Positions 1-10,494 of a stretch of 64,000 nucleotides of DNA are shown piece after piece (position 1 is the first letter of the stretch; every line of letters begins with the position of its first letter). The notes below the pieces were generated by a model. The model did not search any database, had not been told where the DNA came from, and saw nothing but the letters and a program-made list of their open reading frames with translations. The DNA comes from Ciona intestinalis (taxonomy: Eukaryota; Chordata; Ascidiacea; Phlebobranchia; Cionidae). Location of the stretch: the NCBI RefSeq assembly GCF_000224145.3, contig NW_004190397.2, forward strand, positions 105,033 through 169,032, in the 5' to 3' direction. Made by a program: the position numbers and the translations under genes.

Positions 1-55
1 TACTTTGGCAAGACACTTAACAGCAATTACTCCAACCCAGTGGTCACTAATTTCG
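1..55 (+). mobile_element. tRNA-derived SINE fragment (central part)
   Basis: It matches the central SINE segment ttgggcaagacacttaacag followed by ccaacccagtggtcactaa, as in the fuller copy at 13590-13860. It is cut by the window edge. Confidence 0.7.
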
Positions 56-128
56 AACTATATTTTTAAATTTAAATTAAATAAAACTAACTTTGGACAA
101 CATGTATGAACATAGAAAGGCTAATAAC

Positions 129-3100
129 CTCTGCTTTTGACCAGAGCTTCTTTCTCTTTGCTTCTTGTGTTGCATACGATAATGGATTGATGACATTTGG
201 ATTATAATACGATGGTATTGTAATACCAGTTGCTTTTTCAGCTTGTGCTTTCAACGCCAGCATTTGTGGAGACGGCTGAAAAGATTAAAACATAATCATA
301 GATTAGTGTGTCTAAATATACAGTATTATAATATTTTATAGTTTAGTTGAGAAAAAAGGTAAAAATCTGTAAGAATAAGCAAAAAATGCGTAAAAGGATA
401 TAATGGGTCTAACAATGATAATAAAAATAACTTTTATTTGTTTTGACGAATACGGTAGTGAAGATTTAGAAATATTTTAAACGAAAAGATAAGATATAGC
501 GACAAAACATTAGTTATTACGACTTACAGTTAAAAACATATTTACATTTAGTGGAAAGAAAACAGGGTAAAGCGTTAATTAATGTGCTATGTCATAATGT
601 ATGTCGCATGTCAATGAAATATCACTTTAGAATATACATCAACCAAATGTGAGTGGCTATACAATTCTTAATACAATATTACCTGAACAGCAACTGATCC
701 AGGATCTTTCGGACTTGTTGTCATGATAGCTTGAGCAGCTTTTTCAATAGCAGCTGAAATTAAAAACAGAAAATTTAAACACATTTGTTTTAAATGTGTG
801 TAAAAGGCAGTTCAAATACAGGTTGCAAATTTTACAAGTTTTTTTAGGTAAATTTTAAAGCTTTTAAGAAATACAAATTTTACAAGCTTTTTTGGGTAAA
901 TTTTAGGTTCTTACAAAATACAGATTTTATAATTTATTTAGGTTGAAGCTTGTATACCAGTATATAGGACTTGTAATTTTTCACACTATAACATTAACCT
1001 CTTAATTCTGTATCTTTGAGTCCGACAAGGCCAGTTTCTGATCTCTTTTTTGCTTCCTCTTCTTGTTTGATCCTTGTGAGCTCTTTCGCTCTTTCCAACC
1101 TCCGAGCTAATCTCTCTTGAGAGTCCATCGCTTTATCGAATCCAAATCTGTACGGCGAGCTTGACGAGGACCTATTATGACATCATTATTAAAAAAAGTT
1201 TTATTTTTTTTTTTAAACAATTGTTTTTTCTGTTTTAATTTAAATTGTAACACACAAAAAACTGGAATAGTTTATATAAAATTACCTAAATTTAGTAAAT
1301 ATTTATTTAAATGATCACAAATTATAATCACCTTGATCTTCGTGAACGTGATCTTCTTCTTCTCCTATCACGTGATCGTGATCTAATGATGAAATTTTAA
1401 TTAAACTTATAGGAGTAAATTATAATGATATTTTTACCTTGGTCGCCTATCACGTGATTGTGATCTACGCCTTCTGCTTCTATCACGTGATCGTGATCTT
1501 CTTCTTTCTCGTGAGCGTGAACGCCTTCTGTCACGTGATCGAGAATTTCTTCTATCACGTGACCGTGATCGTCTCTTTCCATCTCTAGACCGTCTGCGGT
1601 CACGTGAACGTGATCTTCTTTCACGTGATACATTCCTGCGATCTCGTGATTTATGCGTTCTATCACGTGATCGTGAGCGCTTCTTCTTGTCACGTGACCG
1701 TGACCTCCTGTCTCGTGACCGTGACCTCCTGTCTCGTGACCGTGACCTCCTGTCTCGTGATCGTGATTTGCGTTTGCTTCGTGATCGTGATTTTTCTTTC
1801 ACGATTTTTGTTTCAGCAAGTTTTAGAAGTCTTGACTCAGTTGCAGTTGGTGGTCTACTGATAAAAAAATGTAAAACTTAGTTAATCTTTTAACACACAC
1901 TCAATTATGACTAATATATTTTTTAGGGTGATGTCTTCGACTTAAAATGTCATGGTATTTTTGGACTTACACCAATCAGAAGTAGCCTAATAAAAAAAAT
2001 TCACAGAAATAACATTTTAGTAGTATTTAACTATTTTTTGGGCAATCAATAAGAATCATGCATGAAAAATAAACTAAACAATAATTTGCTGCATTTATTA
2101 GGGTATGCCATAGTACCCATATAGAATAAAATATTACTTACTGCATTTTAGAGTCATTATCTTTTGAATCAGAATTTTCTGCATCAGAATTCCTTTTTTT
2201 ATCTTTCTCTAACCTTTCTGCTTCTGGAGAGGACCTGTAAAAAATTTACCAAAATAAAAAATATTTTTGCCAAATTTTTTTTGAATTTGTCATGATTTTT
2301 TTACCTTTCTTTCGTTCTACGTGAAGCACTTCTATCGCTGCTAACACTTCGTTCACGTGATTTGCGAGATTTTTTCGACTTAGTATGTTTTCTTTTTGGA
2401 GAACTGAAACAGGGTAATAGTTCTAATATAGTAAGGATCTGATGCTACGAAAACGTATCAGACAAAAAAAGTCCAAAATTGTATAAAAAATGAGATATTT
2501 ATATTTTAATAGATATATATTTCGCACAAATGGCATTGTCAGTCTCATATTCAAATAGAAATCTAGTTTTGATACAAATGTTATTTTATTAATTTGGGTG
2601 TGTAACTATATGTGTTACAGAAAAGCACTAATTTCGTTGGATTCTAAATAAGTGAAGTCCATTACTTACTAAGCCAATAAAACTTCAAAAAAACGTGCTC
2701 CTACTTTTTTACAAAAGACACACATCTTTATGGCCTATAGTAAGCCATCTCTCAAACTTAATATTTACAATTGATGATAATTTTTTTTATCATTTACCGA
2801 GATTTTCGTTTCCGATATTTCTTTTTCTTCTTCTTACGTTCCTCTTCACTCTCTGAAGAAGATGATGAAGAAGAAGAAGAGCTTCGATCAACTGATGTGC
2901 TTCTCCTGTGGATGACATTTAGACATATATGTATATACATATAGAATGGCACAGCCAGAAAAAAAATAAGGGAGGGATTTAATCAAAAAAATTTCAAAAT
3001 TTTTTTTTGGAGGGGTTTAAAAGGGCTGGGTCAGGACCCCCAAAACCACCCCCTGGCTGCGCCACTGTACTACAGTACATATATAGTATAATACATTTGC

Positions 3101-4452
3101 ACATCAACTATATAGTATTTACGCTGTAATAAAATATGATACTTGAAACCAAGAGTGAAAATTCATTATTATAAAATAAAATTGAAACTTTAAGCTCTGA
3201 ATATGTAAAAAAATGTAATTTGTAAGGTTTCTTACTTTCTTAAGTTTTCTCGTTTAATTTTCTTCACTGCAGCTGCTTCAGCAGTCTCTTTTTTCCCGTC
3301 TTCACTTGTGGAGCTCTGTGAAAAAAACACAAATAATTTGTATATATATATATAAATTCTTTGATTACAAAATGCGACAATATGAAAAAGTTATGGTTTT
3401 TTAATTAACAGATAACATCTTAATACAAGAATGGTTGATTTCACCCTGATTTAATGACAAACATACAACTAACAAAATTCTGGTATATAAGTCTTGTTTA
3501 GTATATAAATATCAAACACTGTTCTCCACATTATTACAGTAGCATATTTATAAGGGAAGTAGATTTATATATATTCTAAATGCAGTACCTCTTCAGCAAT
3601 TTGATTGCCATTAGAAGCCCCATCTTTCATCTAAGAGATACATGAAATAAAAAACACAAATAAAATGTTAGCGCTAATAATACAATAAATGTTTAACCTT
3701 AAATTCAAGAAATAACACATAAATACTACAAAAAAATGAAAACCATAAAATTTGAACTTTTTAAAATTAATTAAAAATTTGATGGTGAGTCAATAAAAAA
3801 AAATGGGGAAAACAATTAGGAAGTTTAAAAGTGAGATTTATTTATTTAAAAAAACAGTGGCTATTTTATGCCTTAATAAAAACCCTGTTTTTATCTTCAA
3901 CCATAAAGCAGTGGTGGATTGTAGCACTGCTTACGTGGACAAAGAAACACGCCGCTCAGATTGCGTGTGTGGAGACACCGAGTGGCGAGAAGTCCGAGCC
4001 GAGCTTGCCGTACGAAATCGCGGCGTGCAGTGATGACATCAAAAGCTGAGTTTTTTAATTTTTTCACACAAAATCAGTTACCAATGTGGAAATTTCAGAT
4101 GTTTTACAAAAATATATTGTTTTCACATATTAAAAACAGTCATATATTCGTGCTTTTTATTACAAATATACATTACCTTTTTACACACAACATTTAGTCC
4201 AACAAAACATGTTTTTCACACAAAAACAGACATAAAATCCTGGTTTTTATTAACAATATACATTACCTTTTTTACCAGCAACTTTTATGCCACCGTAACA
4301 ATATAATGTTCATAAATAAATGCACAATACAATTTTAAGTTAAAGCAGTAAGCATACTGAAATAACGCGATAAAATTACACAAACAAACAATATTTAACA
4401 AAAAACCTACCCTTTCTTGGATAGCAGTTGCATTTTCTTCACTTTCCGACAT
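129..4452 (-). CDS. rsrc2: RSRC2, arginine/serine-rich coiled-coil protein 2 (3' end outside window)
   Basis: Eleven coding exons on the minus strand, all with GT-AG borders and consistent phase: 4411-4452 (start MSESEENATAIQER), 3589-3630, 3236-3315, 2798-2905, 2305-2403, 2142-2234, 1438-1857, 1332-1382, 999-1171, 683-753 and 129-275. The last visible exon ends in phase 0 at a GT donor, so the C-terminus lies beyond position 1. The 420-nt exon encodes an extreme SR/RD repeat domain (SRSRDRRSRSRDRR type). It is followed by a helical segment with LARRLERAKEL and then the family signature IPSYYNPNVINPLSYA...KRKKLW, matching vertebrate RSRC2 (VPSYYNPAAVNPMKFA...KRKMLW). RSRC2 is a nuclear SR-like protein implicated in splicing; the biochemical role is known only by family. 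No frame breaks were seen. The start ATG is the first in the N-terminal exon. Confidence 0.93.
415..575 (-). mobile_element. Dispersed repeat ending in ATT/ATA tail (LINE- or SINE-like 3' end)
   Basis: Contains acggtagtgaagattt, atattttaaacgaaaagat and cttacagttaaaaacatatt. The same blocks occur at 60505-60700, and in reverse at 7185-7325 and 61330-61465, where the copy ends in gaagagacaaa plus an ATT-rich tail. The polarity and tail suggest a retroposon 3' end. It lies in rsrc2 intron 10. Confidence 0.6.
800..945. repeat. Short imperfect tandem repeat (about 57 bp)
   Basis: The block caaattttacaagctttttt...ggtaaattttaggttcttacaa recurs two to three times. It lies in an rsrc2 intron. Confidence 0.5.
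1438..1857 (-). repeat. rsrc2: RS-domain coding repeat in rsrc2
   Basis: The exon consists largely of degenerate hexanucleotide repeats (TCACGTGATCGTGAT type on the plus strand) encoding alternating Arg, Ser and Asp. The repeat creates long open frames on both strands, which explains the spurious plus-strand frames at 1604-1881. Confidence 0.85.
2436..2572. mobile_element. Dispersed repeat related to 14089-14200
   Basis: Shares gatctgatgctacgaaaacgt, acagacaaaaaa and aaatggcattgtcagtc, in the same order, with the segment at 14089-14200. Family not recognised. It lies in an rsrc2 intron. Confidence 0.5.
2945..3067. mobile_element. MITE with CAGTGGCNCAGCCAG inverted ends (hAT-like)
   Basis: The left end aatggcacagccag and right end ctggctgcgccactg are inverted repeats around a T/A- and G-rich core of about 90 bp. 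Related copies are at 16353-16514 and 20203-20340, with a half copy near 18028. CAGTGG-type ends are common in hAT-derived elements; no TSD was resolved. Confidence 0.6.
4105..4290. repeat. Tandem duplication, about 92-bp unit, two copies
   Basis: The motif ttttcacac/tat...aaacagtcata...tttttattacaaatatacattacc occurs twice in a row within rsrc2 intron 1. Confidence 0.55.
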
Positions 4453-5215
4453 TTTCTTCCACCAAGTACGAATGTCTTCGGTTGATTCTATACAACAATA
4501 TACAGTTCTTAATGGATTGGTCACTTACACTTTTAGAATGCGCCACTCGTTGACAAAACGGTTGAAAAAGAGAACTTAGTTCTGCACGTTTTTGGTGAGC
4601 TGCTGTAAGAATTTAAAGGGATAAAAAAAGTAAATAACCGATTCGTTTTACCATAGGAATTTTTAACAATACAAATGCAATCAAAAGCAAAATTTTACAG
4701 TTTTCATTTTCTATTTACAAAAGAGGAAATGACGTCGTAAAACAGTGTTACCAGATTAGAAGAAATTCAATCAATTTTTTTTTTNTGCGCGGGATAAAAT
4801 ATCAAAACTGAATGCACTTTTTGTTGTGACTGTCATAAACCAAAACTCTGTTTTTAGTTATAATTTATTTGTATAATTTAAATATGCTAATATGTTGTAA
4901 CGCGTATGTTTAAACAAAGATATTAAAACTATCTCTTTGGGTACTACGTTTTTACTACGTTTTCACGTACGCTGCGAAAGTAAAATTCTGTAAAGATGAA
5001 TATATATAATATACAAGTAAATAGGCAGTTTTAAATTGCTATTTAAAAGAAACCAAAGCAAAACCGAACGCTGCAGTAGCTATAAATTGGCATTACCATG
5101 TGCGTTTCCAAATTATCTGGAGTTTGTATTGTAATGATACTGCTATATGCAAGTTCTTGATAAAATCATGTTAATTTTATTAATGCCAAAATCAAACTGT
5201 TTTAACTCCTTAGGG

Positions 5216-6353
5216 ACGAGTAGTGCAAATATGCATTTTGAAACAGGTGTTCACATAAAAGTTCATAATTTTGTTTATAGTAGGTAAAATTTCTTACAGT
5301 TGGTTTTATTTGAAAGAGGAAGGAATTATCCACCAATATAACGTTTGAAAAAGGCATCATAGCATTTAAAAGTTTTTACCAAACTTGATTTGAAAACCGT
5401 AATGTATTTTTTAAGAAGATGGTCTATATTCTGCCCAAAAATCAAGGTTTTAACGTCATTCTGTCCAATAAAAGCGATTTTATTTGATCTCTATGTTGCT
5501 CTGGGGCTTCCCCGTCTAAGTTACCGGTTAAAAATGTGGTTTTGCGTAAAAACGGTTAATGCTTTAACGCTCAGGCTGGAAGCTTTCCGAAAATCCCCTT
5601 AGTATGACGTAGTTAGATATTTCTATGAGGTCGTCGAGCGTGTCGATGTTATTGCACAATTTTATTTAACTGTTTGGTGTTATTTAATAGTTTGAGGTAG
5701 GCCTGGAGCATATTTGTTGTTTAGTGTTATTTTAAAGTTGGAAGTAGGNNNNNNNNNNNNNNNNNNNNNNNNNNNNNNNNNNNNNNNNNNNNNNNNNNTA
5801 AAGCATTAACCCGTAAAAACGGCTATGTCACCTGTTTTTGCAACTTTTTTAGGTATTCTGAAGCAATTTTTACATAAATTATGTTTTTGTGTGTATTATC
5901 TAACTTCATTTTGCTTCTGCATGTTGTTTCTACCTTTACATTCATAATAAATCGGTTTTGGCAAGTTTTGTTACGATTTTAGCGAAAATGAACTTTCAAA
6001 AAATGACGTCATCAGGTTATAAGTGACGTAATTGACCCCTTAGACGTCACCAATTCAAACAATCATTTTAGTTAGGTAGTAAACAAACCAGGAATCAACT
6101 TTGCACTAGATTCCTTATGTATTTTTTACCTAAAAACCCAAATTACACATAAATACAAGATTTCTGATGACGTCATTCAAAATTTGATGACGTCATCAAA
6201 AAAATCAAAATACAATCTTGTAGCAATTTTTCCAAAGAACAAAAGTCTAATTGATCTTATTTCGCCAGCACAAACACCTGTGTCGCTAGAGAGCAATATG
6301 TGACAGTCGGTCAAAAATGAAAATTTGTTAAAATATATCTCGTCCCCAAAGGG
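5216..6353. mobile_element. piggyBac-like non-autonomous DNA transposon, TTAA-flanked
   Basis: TTAA at 5212-5215 is followed by ctccttagggacgag. The right end reads ctcgtccccaaaggg followed by TTAA at 6354-6357. The ends are inverted repeats (CYCYTTRGGGACGAG), and TTAA flanks plus a CCCTTT-type terminus are hallmarks of the piggyBac superfamily. The interior holds a 50-N gap and several TGACGTCA palindromes. No transposase-like frame was seen, so it is either non-autonomous or partly lost in the gap. Confidence 0.65.
5749..5798. other. Assembly gap (50 N)
   Basis: Exactly 50 N, probably a placeholder rather than a measured size. Confidence 0.99.
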
Positions 6354-6946
6354 TTAAACCGCTTAAATGCGACACCGGAAGGAATTAATAACGATTTCCG
6401 TTCACAGTAATTCTGTTATTGCAAGCGCTGTGAGAACGGCGTTTTGTTGCAAGTTTTTGTGCGATTGGCTTATTCACAACAATCGAAAAACTAAAATAAT
6501 AGCTATTTTTTTCAGTTTAGCTTTAGAATAACGCGGTTAAGAATACAGATTTAGGCACCTTAGCGACGAGTACCGACCTACTATTCTATTCGAAACGGCA
6601 TTGTGTTAGTTTAGTTACACGTAGCTATATATGCATGAAGTGCCCCTTGAGTGCGATAAACGACGCTTCAATGCCGGGGTATTTACTAACAGTACTGACT
6701 CACAGTGTTTCCAATTTAAAATGCAATAAACGCCACATATCTGTAGCGCTCTGTGTACATAAAACTTTCTACAATGTTGGAAACACTGAGGTGGCATTTT
6801 AGTCACACATGTTTAGCTGTGTTGCTATATAAGCGGTTAGATCGATCCTACTGTAGTCGTTGTGTTGAAAGGGCCTTTTGCAATTATGTAGCTCAAAATA
6901 GGCAGAAATAAATTTTGTTGCTGTATCAGAAATAGAATGTAAAGTG

Positions 6947-7115
6947 TAAAAGGGTGGGGTAAGATGGGACATATTTTCATTTTCTTTTTTTGTCAAATTT
7001 GCTAGTAAACAATATTATTTACAGAATTATATAACCGTGATCTATGACCAGTTTAAGAGTGTTGTTAATTGTTGAAAACCCGATCAGGAAATATAAGATT
7101 TAATGTGGTAATCTT
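6947..7115 (+). mobile_element. Diverged copy of the GTAGGGTGGGGGAAGATGGG MITE
   Basis: Contains gggtggggtaagatgggaca, then ttgctagtaaacaa, cagaattatataaccg and gttgttaattgttgaaaac in the family order. The right end is eroded. Confidence 0.7.
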
Positions 7116-7184
7116 ACTAGAAAATAATTAAACACAATGACTTGTTTGTCTGTTAAGTGCAGTGTAGCAACCACACTTTTAAAT

Positions 7185-7325
7185 GTAAATATGTTTTTAA
7201 CTGTAAGCCAGTTGCTGTTTTAACAACTGTTGTTTTGTCGATATATCTTTTGGTTGAAAATATTTCTGAATCTTTGCTACCATAAACGAAGAGACAAATA
7301 TAAATATTATTTTTTTAATCAAAAT
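7185..7325 (+). mobile_element. Dispersed repeat ending in ATT-rich tail
   Basis: Reverse of the copy at 415-575: aaatatgtttttaactgtaag, then acaactgttgttttgtcg, then ctaccataaacgaagagacaaa. It sits immediately upstream of the acceptor-like site before selenow. Confidence 0.6.
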
Positions 7326-7391
7326 AAATTTTTTTTTGTTTTTTTCAGTACTAAGTGACTCCTATATCATATATTCAACCAAAATATTACA

Positions 7392-7658
7392 ATGCCCAAC
7401 AAAGTGAAAATACATGTAGTTTATTGTGGTGGATGAGGGTATCGCCCACGCTACGAACGACTAAAAGATGATTTATCCAAAGACTATGACCAAAATGAAG
7501 TCGAATTTTCTTCCGAAGGCACCCCAGAAGTAACAGGCTACTTGGAAGTCTTGGTTAACGGAACACTGGTTCATTCTAAGAAAAACGGAGATGGCTATAT
7601 CGATTCGGAAGCAAAACTCAAGAAAATTTGTAACGCCATTGATAAATGTTTACAGTAA
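7392..7658 (+). CDS. selenow: Selenoprotein W with in-frame UGA (Sec)
   Basis: A single 89-codon frame interrupted only by TGA at 7434-7436, which falls exactly at the U of the CxxU redox motif: HVVYCGGUGYRPRYERLKDD. The remainder matches SELENOW (EGTPEVTGYLEVLVNG, then LVHSKKNGDGYIDSEAK). The product would be 88 residues, the usual family length, with a thioredoxin-like fold and a thiol-oxidoreductase role in the cytosol. An acceptor-like tttttttcag lies 43 bp upstream of the ATG, so a 5'-UTR intron or spliced-leader acceptor is likely. Decoding needs a SECIS hairpin in the 3' UTR; I could not identify one by eye in the next kilobase. Family homology makes recoding far more likely than a nonsense mutation. 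Confidence 0.93.
7434..7436 (+). other. selenow: UGA selenocysteine codon
   Basis: This is codon 15 of selenow, in C12-G-G-U15. It corresponds to the catalytic Sec of the family and should be read as U, not stop. Confidence 0.9.
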
Positions 7659-8332
7659 ATAAATTATATATTAATAGCCCTTAATTAAAAAATGTGGAAA
7701 ATTCATCTTGGACTAATTCCTTATTTTATTACAAAATTTGATCATTTTAAAATGTACACAGTTGATTTTGGCCTCTTTTGGGTATAATTGTTTATTTTTT
7801 TTACAAAATTTGGTCATTTATTTCATAATAAAATTTTAATGATGTTAACCTTTATGAAAATTGTGAGACTCCATTTCATATCACATGAGCACTATATGAC
7901 GAGACTAGTTTAAACTGTTTCAGTGACTAAGCTTTGATGATTTGTACTTATGTGTATGAATATGATAGTCCACTTGTCCTACTGTTTAAAAAACCTCATT
8001 TTTGTCAAAACTATTCAGTTTCTGTAACTTTTTTTCGTATCTATGCTTTACAAATGTTGTGGTTTTGGTAACTTATGACGTATTAGATCTAAATGGTGAC
8101 ATGATTTAATATTGAGCACTCTACCATACATAACATACTTTGCTGTTTTTGTTGTTTTGTTACAGAATGGTGCTGTGGGTTTTCAGTTTTCCTAAAACGG
8201 ATAAAAAAATGTGTGCTAGCAGTTTGAAGGTTTTAAAATCAACTATTAATTCCAAAAACACTAGTATGTAAATATGTGTGCTGTCAATTTGAAGTAAAAA
8301 AAAATTATACTTTTTTTCAGAAATGGTCTTAA

Positions 8333-8440
8333 AATGAAATATAGATTCCAAAAAATGAAATATAGATTCCAAAAAATGAAATATAGATTCCAAAAAATGA
8401 AATATAGATTCCAAAAAATGAAATATAGATTCCAAAAACT
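8333..8440. repeat. 21-bp tandem repeat, five copies
   Basis: The unit gaaatatagattccaaaaaat is repeated about five times almost without change. It opens a long minus-strand frame (heptad FLESIFH) that is a repeat artefact. Confidence 0.9.
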
Positions 8441-8769
8441 TGTATGGTACATGCCCTAAAACTGTAAATGTTTGTTTTTTTCCTAAAGGCTAAAGATATT
8501 TTTATCACAAATACTGTATATCATACTACTTCCAAGTTTACACCTCCTTATCAAATGTTGCTTCACTATTGCTAACTATACCTATTACTTATGTTTTTTT
8601 CCAGCAACGGATTTTGTATTGTCCACAATAAAGAGAAAACGTGATGTGTAAAACAACATATGTTTTTAATGAGAATAAACAAGGTCTTATACAACATTTA
8701 GGAGAGGTTCTGGATTGTTGTTTTAGGGCAGGACATTAAAATGCTAAATTTAGTTTTCATACACCAGAT

Positions 8770-8990
8770 ATAAATTACTGGTTATAACATGGGTTTACCC
8801 AACTCCTGCTTGTTCGGGTGAAGTTCTACTGTGAAGCATGCCATAAGACCTGGGATTTAGGGCAGAGTGGCCCATTACCCCAACATTGTATATGCACTTA
8901 AATTCTATATGGGTAAGGTCCTACAGTGAGGCATACCAAGGAACCTACGATTTAGTCCTTCAGTACCCCACCACACAAACAAGTTTTATT
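8770..8990. repeat. Dispersed repeat, two tandem-like units
   Basis: gggtgaagttctactgtgaagc...gacctgggatttagggcagag is followed by a second similar unit ending ttcagtaccccacca. Related segments occur near 19165-19215 and 60745-60825. Family not recognised. Confidence 0.5.
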
Positions 8991-9349
8991 TGGAAGAAGT
9001 ACAAATTCAAACCGTGTGATTTCTTGTGACGCAGCCAGTGCACCTCTACTGCCAACGCGCGAACCAAAAATCGACCTACTTGCGTTTAAACTTTGTTTCC
9101 CAAAATGATGCGTTTAAACTTTGTTTCCCAAAATGATAATATCAAAATAAACTTCAATTTAGTTTAATTTATTTACATATGCAGTACATCACAAAAAGAT
9201 CACAAAAAGTTTCATTGCAAAAATTCCACTTTTGAGCTGCCTTCTGAAAAATAAAAAGATATTAAAATAAAACCTTTGGAATTTGTGTGGCTGGCGTTGG
9301 TGAAAAGCCACTACGGCACGACAAGCCCCCAGCCAAAGGTAGTGGGTTT

Positions 9350-9470
9350 CTACTTAGGTGAGAAACCCTTGCAGGATGTTACTGTCCACGCAGGTTAAAG
9401 AAACCCCGCCTAGACAAAAACCCTTGCGGGAAGTTACTGTCCACGTAGGTTAAAGAAACCCTTTACAAAA
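9350..9470. repeat. 45-bp direct duplication
   Basis: aaacccttgcaggatgttac..cacgcaggttaaagaaaccc recurs as aaacccttgcgggaagttac..cacgtaggttaaagaaaccc. Confidence 0.75.
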
Positions 9471-10106
9471 AATAATAAAACAAATACACATAATAATGGG
9501 CCTAAAACATGGTAAAAAGACAAAAAGAATACAACAGCCTGCACACAATGCAAACACAACAGCGCAATCATACAAAAATGGGACAAGCAGAAACGTATTA
9601 GACGCGAAAATAACCATTGAAATATCTACAAAGAAAGGATATTCATCTGCAGTGTACACCATATTGAATTTCCAGCCATAAGGAGTCGAAGCCAATAACG
9701 GCTCCGTATGTCTCAATCAAAAGTTAAGTCGCAATGTTGGTACCGCGATGCTCTCGTTATATTTTCGCGCAATATAATATCGTTCGACTGTTAAGCAACA
9801 CAATGACCGTTACAAAACTGCATCAGGCTGTTACGAACCGCATTGATAGTAACCTAAATGTGTTGCGTAGCATCACTGTACTGTAGCAGTGACCCAAATT
9901 TCTTGCGTAGCATTACCGGCGGCGACGTCCACGCAACAACCTGATCGTTTTGAAACTCAATCAAAACAGCGACATAACCGCACGTCCGCGCCGAACGCAG
10001 GGCACATTGTATAGCGTAATTGTAACGTGGCCAGCGTTACAATTAGGCTTTTTAATATAGCTAAAAAACACATTAAAATTAACATTGAATGAAATGGATT
10101 TGAGCG

Positions 10107-10321
10107 TATATAGTAGGGTGGAGTTAGCATGGACACATTTTCATTCAATTTTCTCATTTCATTTGGTATTTTCTTGTCCCATTTGGAAGTAAACAAGAAC
10201 ATTCAAAGAATTATTAAACCGTTTATGCTCACGACTCCCATAGACTGCTGTTAATTTAAAACACGTCTGTATATTTGGATACTATGTGCTTAAGGTGTCT
10301 CATCTACCCCACCCTTATATA
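10107..10321 (+). mobile_element. MITE, GTAGGGTGGGG family
   Basis: The left end tatatagtagggtgg and right end ccccacccttatata bracket the family core (cattcaaagaattattaaaccg...cacgactcccatagac). Confidence 0.85.
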
Positions 10322-10494
10322 CATTATAAAACGCGCTGATAGAGTATTTGTGTACCAACATTTCGCCCCCCAAAAAGTGATTGAAACAATACAGAATCGC
10401 TAAAAGATTCGACTTTTGTAGCAGAAAGACCCAATAGAGTGTACAACAACAAACTCTGATCCAGCAAGTTTGCCATAGTTTCAATGCATTTATT

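Larger units (their letters stand above)
4453..7391. other. Intergenic region between rsrc2 and selenow
   Basis: Divergent 5' ends flank this stretch. It holds a single N at 4785, a 50-N gap, the TTAA-flanked element at 5216-6353, a MITE relic at 6947-7115 and a retroposon fragment at 7185-7325. No convincing coding exon was seen. Confidence 0.7.
7659..10494. other. selenow 3' flank and repeat-rich intergenic DNA
   Basis: Holds the presumed selenow 3' UTR, a 21-bp tandem repeat (8333-8440), a dispersed repeat (8770-8990), short duplications (9100-9140, 9350-9470), a MITE (10107-10321) and an unassigned open stretch at 9450-9716. An acceptor-like ttttttccag at about 8604 followed by an aataaag signal may belong to an alternative selenow 3' exon. 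Confidence 0.5.

Noticed and set aside
1604-1881. Plus-strand frames opposite the RS domain
   Set aside because: Shadows of the hexanucleotide repeat encoding the rsrc2 RS domain on the minus strand.
1966-1980. 14-nt minus-strand mini-exon between rsrc2 exons
   Set aside because: It has AG and GT borders, but including it breaks phase. Direct joining of 2142 to 1857 keeps the frame.
8160-8452. 91- and 63-codon minus-strand frames with FLESIFH repeats
   Set aside because: Product of the 21-bp tandem repeat, not coding.
8641-8680. Candidate SECIS hairpin (gtgatgtgtaaaac...tgttttta)
   Set aside because: The stem is short, the loop lacks the unpaired AA, and the quartet spacing is wrong.
9450-9716. 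88-codon minus-strand hydrophobic frame
   Set aside because: It ends in the duplicated 45-bp repeat, has no supported splice partners in frame and no family match. The plus strand is equally open.
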